From assembly GCA_959605275.1 (NCBI GenBank), contig CAUHFD010000109.1, forward strand, positions 1 through 8,983: a stretch of 8,983 bases of DNA, in the 5' to 3' direction. The DNA comes from an uncultured Eubacteriales bacterium (lineage in GTDB: Bacteria; Bacillota; Clostridia; Oscillospirales; Ruminococcaceae). Below the pieces are notes generated by a model. That model saw only the letters and a list, made by a program, of their open reading frames with translations. It was not told the origin of the DNA and ran no database searches. The position numbers and the translations under genes were made by a program. Shown piece after piece: positions 6,251 to 8,983 of this stretch (the stretch's first letter is position 1; each line of letters begins with the position of its first letter).

Positions 6251-6278
6251 ATAATCGAATACGACATTTTGCCGTCAT
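6251..6278 (-). promoter_or_regulatory. Candidate xylA promoter
   Basis: The minus strand has ATGACG (6278-6273), 16 bases, then GATTAT (6256-6251). Each box matches the vegetative consensus at four of six positions. Transcription would start around 6245, immediately before the operator at 6242, so a bound repressor would block it. The boxes are weak, and the main argument is their position relative to the operator. Confidence 0.4.
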
Positions 6279-6281
6279 TCT

Positions 6282-7304
6282 TTACTCAATGTTTTGCCGG
6301 ATTTTAATTTGACAGGCAGTATACTGATATTCGGAGGCGGGCAAAATGCCGTTGACGATTGCATCAAACAAGATCCGTACCGCGCGGTATCCTTGTTCAT
6401 AAGGCTCCTGACAGATGGTTGCCGTGATTTTTCTTTCCTTTAGCAACGATACGATCTGCGGCGTACTGTCAAAGCATAAGATATGTATTTTTTGTGATTG
6501 CTCCGAAACTGCTCTCGCCACCCCGCTTACGCCTGCTGAAACCATGTAAATCATGTTGACTTCGGGATGTTCCCGCAGCTTTTGCGCAGTAATTCGGTAA
6601 GCCTGCTCCTCATCATCCTGATTTTCTACAATATCAATCACCCGGATATCCGCCAGACGATCCTTCAGCGCTCTGCCGAAGCCGTAAATCCGCTTATTGT
6701 GTCCCAAATTTTTAATAGAGCCTGTTACAATCAGCAGATTCGTTCGTCCGGGCAAAATGAGTTCGGCTAATCCGGCGGCAGTCTGACCGCTCTTTACATA
6801 GTCACAGCCAACATAAGCAATCCGGTCGGTGGCGTCAATGTCGGTATTCACTGTTACAAAACGAATACCTCTATCGGACAATGCATTGATTTTGTCTGCA
6901 ACCCGCAGATCATTTACCGGCATAATGACAATGCCTTTGACGCCTAGTGAGGCGAACTCGTCCAATGCCGCAAGCTGATTTTCCGGCTGATAACCCTTGA
7001 CCTCTTTTAAGAGAATTTCCAATCGGAAATCGGCAAGCTCTTTTTCCGCCGCAGCAATTCCTTCCTTGACCTCATCAAAGAAAGCGTTGCCGACCGAATT
7101 CAGAAGCACCCCGATTTTAGGCGGATTTTTTCGGCTGGAAAGCGCTTTTCCGGCACGATCCGGCTCATATCCCAGTTCCTTGGCGATCTGTTTGATTTTC
7201 TTTTCCACCTCGGGCTTCACGCCGCCTCGATTATGCAGTGCACGATCCACAGTTCCACGGGATACTCCTGCCAGCTCTGCAATTTTCCCGCTTGTTACCG
7301 GCAT
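6282..7304 (-). CDS. LacI-family transcriptional regulator, probable xylose-responsive repressor
   Basis: The 340-residue protein has an N-terminal helix-turn-helix (SGKIAELAGVSRGTVDRALH, residues 5-24), a hinge helix (AGKALSSRK, ~51-59) that inserts in the operator minor groove, and a periplasmic-binding-protein-like sensor domain from ~62 (KIGVLLNSVGNAFFDEVKEG). VTVNTDID, CFDSTPQ and ICQEPYEQGYRAVRIL line the ligand cleft in the manner of ribose/xylose-type binding proteins. The VSRGTVDRALHNRGGV recognition helix places it in a LacI subgroup with Peripla_BP_4-like sensor domains. The start is ATG 7304, preceded by GGAGGGGGG; a GTG at 7334 would lie inside the operator. Direct adjacency to xylA and operator copies before both genes suggest it represses xylAB and itself until a pentose binds. 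The actual effector is inferred. Many Firmicutes use a ROK-family XylR for this job instead. Confidence 0.93.
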   Translation of the reverse strand: MPVTSGKIAELAGVSRGTVDRALHNRGGVKPEVEKKIKQIAKELGYEPDRAGKALSSRKNPPKIGVLLNSVGNAFFDEVKEGIAAAEKELADFRLEILLKEVKGYQPENQLAALDEFASLGVKGIVIMPVNDLRVADKINALSDRGIRFVTVNTDIDATDRIAYVGCDYVKSGQTAAGLAELILPGRTNLLIVTGSIKNLGHNKRIYGFGRALKDRLADIRVIDIVENQDDEEQAYRITAQKLREHPEVNMIYMVSAGVSGVARAVSEQSQKIHILCFDSTPQIVSLLKERKITATICQEPYEQGYRAVRILFDAIVNGILPASEYQYTACQIKIRQNIE

Positions 7305-7311
7305 GATAAAA

Positions 7312-7322
7312 TCCCCCCTCCA
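7312..7322 (-). promoter_or_regulatory. Ribosome binding site that selects ATG 7304 of lacI
   Basis: TGGAGGGGGGA lies seven bases before ATG (7304-7302) on the minus strand. The alternative GTG at 7334 has no such site and is part of the operator. Confidence 0.75.
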
Positions 7323-7327
7323 CGTAA

Positions 7328-7341
7328 TGTGCACGTGAACA
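7328..7341 (-). promoter_or_regulatory. Candidate autoregulatory operator of the lacI gene
   Basis: The minus strand reads TGTTCACGTGCACA, palindromic except at one base pair (TGT, T/G, CACGTG, C/A, ACA). It starts 10 bases after the -10 box TATCCT, so it covers roughly +3 to +17 of the transcript. A repressor here would block initiation or early elongation. Confidence 0.8.
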
Positions 7342-7351
7342 TCTTATCTTT

Positions 7352-7380
7352 AGGATAGCACATATTCTCCGCTTCGTCAA
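7352..7380 (-). promoter_or_regulatory. Vegetative promoter of lacI
   Basis: The minus strand has TTGACG (7380-7375), a 17-base spacer and TATCCT (7357-7352). The -35 box matches five of six consensus positions, and the -10 box four of six. Transcription is expected to start near 7345, about 40 bases before the lacI start codon. Confidence 0.8.
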
Positions 7381-7413
7381 GACAGAAATGATATTTTCTA
7401 TCACAAAAACAGA

Positions 7414-7450
7414 GTGCAGATGTTCTGCTTTGCAAACAAAACATCTGCAC
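7414..7450 (-). terminator. Intrinsic terminator of the GH92 gene
   Basis: GTGCAGATGTT (7450-7440 on the minus strand) pairs perfectly over 11 bases with AACATCTGCAC (7424-7414). The loop is 15 bases and contains TTTGCAAA, which could extend the structure. TCTGTTTTTG follows, giving a T-tract three bases below the stem. It lies about 30 bases beyond the GH92 stop and before the lacI promoter, separating the two units. Confidence 0.75.
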
Positions 7451-7478
7451 CTTGGCTTTTACATATGAAATCAAAATG

Positions 7479-8983
7479 TTATCTGCGCACCGGCAGCGCA
7501 TCATACGGGATCACAGACGGCATCTTTGCCGAATCCCACTCTTTTCCGTTGATCCGCGCGGATTTCACCAGCATCGCACTCCGGATATACTCCGGCTTGC
7601 CCGGACAGAACGGATAAAGTCCCAGGCAGGAAAACACATACCATGCCGCCATCGTACCGTTGTCCTCATCCCCCGGGAATCCGTCCGGCTCGGAGCTGAA
7701 CAATTCCTCACAGATTTTCTTCACCCAGAAGTTCGTTTTTTCTTCCTTACCGAGTACCGCGTACATATAAGGAATATGAAAGCTGGGCTGGTTGGATATC
7801 GCGCACTGTCCGAAATCCACTGCTGCCATCTCGGTCATTTCATGAATTTCAAAGCCGTATCCGCCTACTTCATAAAGCGGCGGTGTGGCAAACAACTCAT
7901 CCAATTTTTTTAGCAGCGCTTCTTTCCCCCCGTGGAGCGCAGCCAACCCCTCCACATCATGCGGCACGAAAAAGCTGGTCTGCCAAGGACCGCCCTCGGT
8001 ATAATCCCGTCCCCAAGCAAATGGGCTGAAATCCGGTCTTTGTTCTCCCTTGCTGTCTCTCGGGCGCATAAACCCGGTGTCTGGATCGAACAAATTCCGG
8101 TAATTTTTGGCACGCAAGCGATATTCCTCTGCGATGTCCGGGCAATTCAGCACCTCTGCTACCTGTGCGATACAGAAATCCCCATACGCCGCATCCAGTG
8201 TCAGATTGACGCTTTCTTTCTGCTCATCACAGGGCACATAGCCATACTTGAGATAGGACACCACGCCGTGTCTGCCGTCACGCGGATCGGGCGCAGGCTG
8301 ATTGGCGTGCTTGAGCATTCCCTCCAAGGCGACTTGCAGCAAGTCGGACGACACGATGCCTTTCACCGCCGCATCCGCGATCACAGCATCAATCAGCGTA
8401 CTCGGCATACAATTCACTTCGCCGATAGACAGCCAGCGCGGCAGCCAACCGCTGTCCCTATAATCGTTGACAAAGCCCTCCAGCATCTCGGCGTATTCCT
8501 GGGGCGCAATCAAAGCAAACAAAGGATACACCGTCCGAAAGGTGTCCCAGAATCCGTTATCGGTATACCGCACCCCCGGACGTATTTTTCCGTCACAAGG
8601 AGAATAATGAACAGCATTGCCGCTCTCATCCAGCTCGTAAGCCTTATGCGGGAACAAAAAAGTACGATAGAGACAGGTGTAAAAGGTCTTTCTCTGCTTT
8701 TCTGTTTCCGCCTCTACTGAAATACGGGAAAGATGCTCTTCCCAAATTTCGGCGGCATTTTGCTGTCTGTCGGCAAAGCTGCCAGCTTCCTGCCGCAGAT
8801 TGCAAACCGCCTGTTCTTCACTGATATAGGAAATGGCTAATTGAAATTCGGTCTGCGCGGCGGTCAGCGGCAAATGGAACGAACCCTTCGCCTCCTCCGA
8901 ACAAAGAGTAGCGGTCAGAGAGCCATCCTGATGACCTGCCAATGTACCGGGGAGCTTGTTGCCCTTGTACTCATTTACAGGCT
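7479..8983 (-). CDS. GH92-family alpha-mannosidase, C-terminal 500 residues (5' end outside window)
   Basis: The frame is open to the window edge; in-frame codons continue above the TTG at 8942, so that codon is not a start. GH92 enzymes are calcium-dependent exo-alpha-mannosidases that trim mannose from N-glycans or mannans. Signatures seen in order are DNGFWDTFRTVYPLF, GWLPRWLSIGEVNCM, IADAAVKGI, YGYVPCDEQKESVNLTLDAA, FAWGRDYTEGGPWQTSFFVPHD, NQPSFHIPYMY and DGFPGDEDNGTMAAWYVFS. Glu codon 7995-7997 in TEGGPWQ matches the general acid. The two Asp of GDED (7662-7670) match the metal-assisted general base pair. The C-terminus (VKSARINGKEWD, ending DALPVRR) is shorter than in Bacteroides-type enzymes, which have a further beta-strand region after CPG-EY. 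Cell location cannot be judged without the N-terminus. Substrate linkage is not predictable. Confidence 0.95.
   Translation of the reverse strand, partial: PVNEYKGNKLPGTLAGHQDGSLTATLCSEEAKGSFHLPLTAAQTEFQLAISYISEEQAVCNLRQEAGSFADRQQNAAEIWEEHLSRISVEAETEKQRKTFYTCLYRTFLFPHKAYELDESGNAVHYSPCDGKIRPGVRYTDNGFWDTFRTVYPLFALIAPQEYAEMLEGFVNDYRDSGWLPRWLSIGEVNCMPSTLIDAVIADAAVKGIVSSDLLQVALEGMLKHANQPAPDPRDGRHGVVSYLKYGYVPCDEQKESVNLTLDAAYGDFCIAQVAEVLNCPDIAEEYRLRAKNYRNLFDPDTGFMRPRDSKGEQRPDFSPFAWGRDYTEGGPWQTSFFVPHDVEGLAALHGGKEALLKKLDELFATPPLYEVGGYGFEIHEMTEMAAVDFGQCAISNQPSFHIPYMYAVLGKEEKTNFWVKKICEELFSSEPDGFPGDEDNGTMAAWYVFSCLGLYPFCPGKPEYIRSAMLVKSARINGKEWDSAKMPSVIPYDALPVRR

Noticed and set aside
7137..7151. Catabolite-response-like palindrome GGAAAGCGCTTTTCC inside lacI
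   Set aside because: AAAGCGCTTT is a perfect 10-base palindrome resembling a CcpA cre site, but it codes for the conserved Lys-Ala-Leu of the LacI hinge helix, about 150 bases into the gene. Coding constraint explains it, though an intragenic cre cannot be excluded.
7932..8720. 262-codon open frame on the plus strand inside the GH92 gene
   Set aside because: It lies antisense to strongly conserved GH92 coding sequence, its translation resembles no family, and it has no suitable ribosome site; it is a by-product of GC-rich codon positions.
1..8983. CRISPR arrays, insertion sequences, tRNA or rRNA genes, phage genes
   Set aside because: No regularly spaced repeats, transposase motifs, terminal repeats with target duplications, cloverleaf structures or ribosomal RNA segments were seen on either strand.

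Overview
The window looks like chromosomal DNA of a low-to-moderate GC Firmicute (class Clostridia), most plausibly a gut or rumen Oscillospiraceae/Ruminococcaceae-type commensal. The reasons are AGGAGG-type ribosome sites, TTGACA/TATAAT-type promoters, clostridial-style xylose isomerase and xylulokinase, a GH92 mannosidase, and a secreted serpin. Bacterial serpins are uncommon; gut species such as [Eubacterium] siraeum carry them. Species cannot be fixed from this sequence alone. No mobile element, CRISPR array, tRNA or rRNA was seen.

Left part (1-1914): an ECF sigma factor and, overlapping its end, a single-pass membrane protein that is probably its anti-sigma factor run on the minus strand. 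The anti-sigma gene leaves the window at base 1. An AT-rich intergenic region of about 400 bases separates them from a divergent gene for a secreted serine-protease inhibitor (serpin, plus strand, 1915-3174). The serpin gene ends in a near-perfect hairpin that also serves the convergent xylulokinase gene.

Right part (3229-8983), all minus strand. In transcription order it holds the C-terminal 500 residues of a GH92 alpha-mannosidase with its own terminator, a LacI-family regulator, xylose isomerase (xylA) and xylulokinase (xylB). The lacI gene has a strong promoter (TTGACG, 17 bases, TATCCT). A near-palindromic operator, TGTTCACGTGCACA, lies just downstream of its expected transcription start. 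A 13-base copy of that operator, in the opposite orientation, sits 8 bases below a weaker candidate promoter in front of xylA. The simplest reading is that this LacI-type protein represses itself and xylAB and is released by a sugar, replacing the ROK-type XylR of many Firmicutes. XylA turns D-xylose into D-xylulose, and XylB phosphorylates it to D-xylulose 5-phosphate for the pentose phosphate pathway.

The main unusual points are the shared operator pair, a xylA leader that holds a hairpin and a possible 23-codon peptide with a GGAGG site, the secreted serpin beside an ECF sigma/anti-sigma pair, and several genes whose true starts lie inside longer open frames, including a TTG start for xylB.
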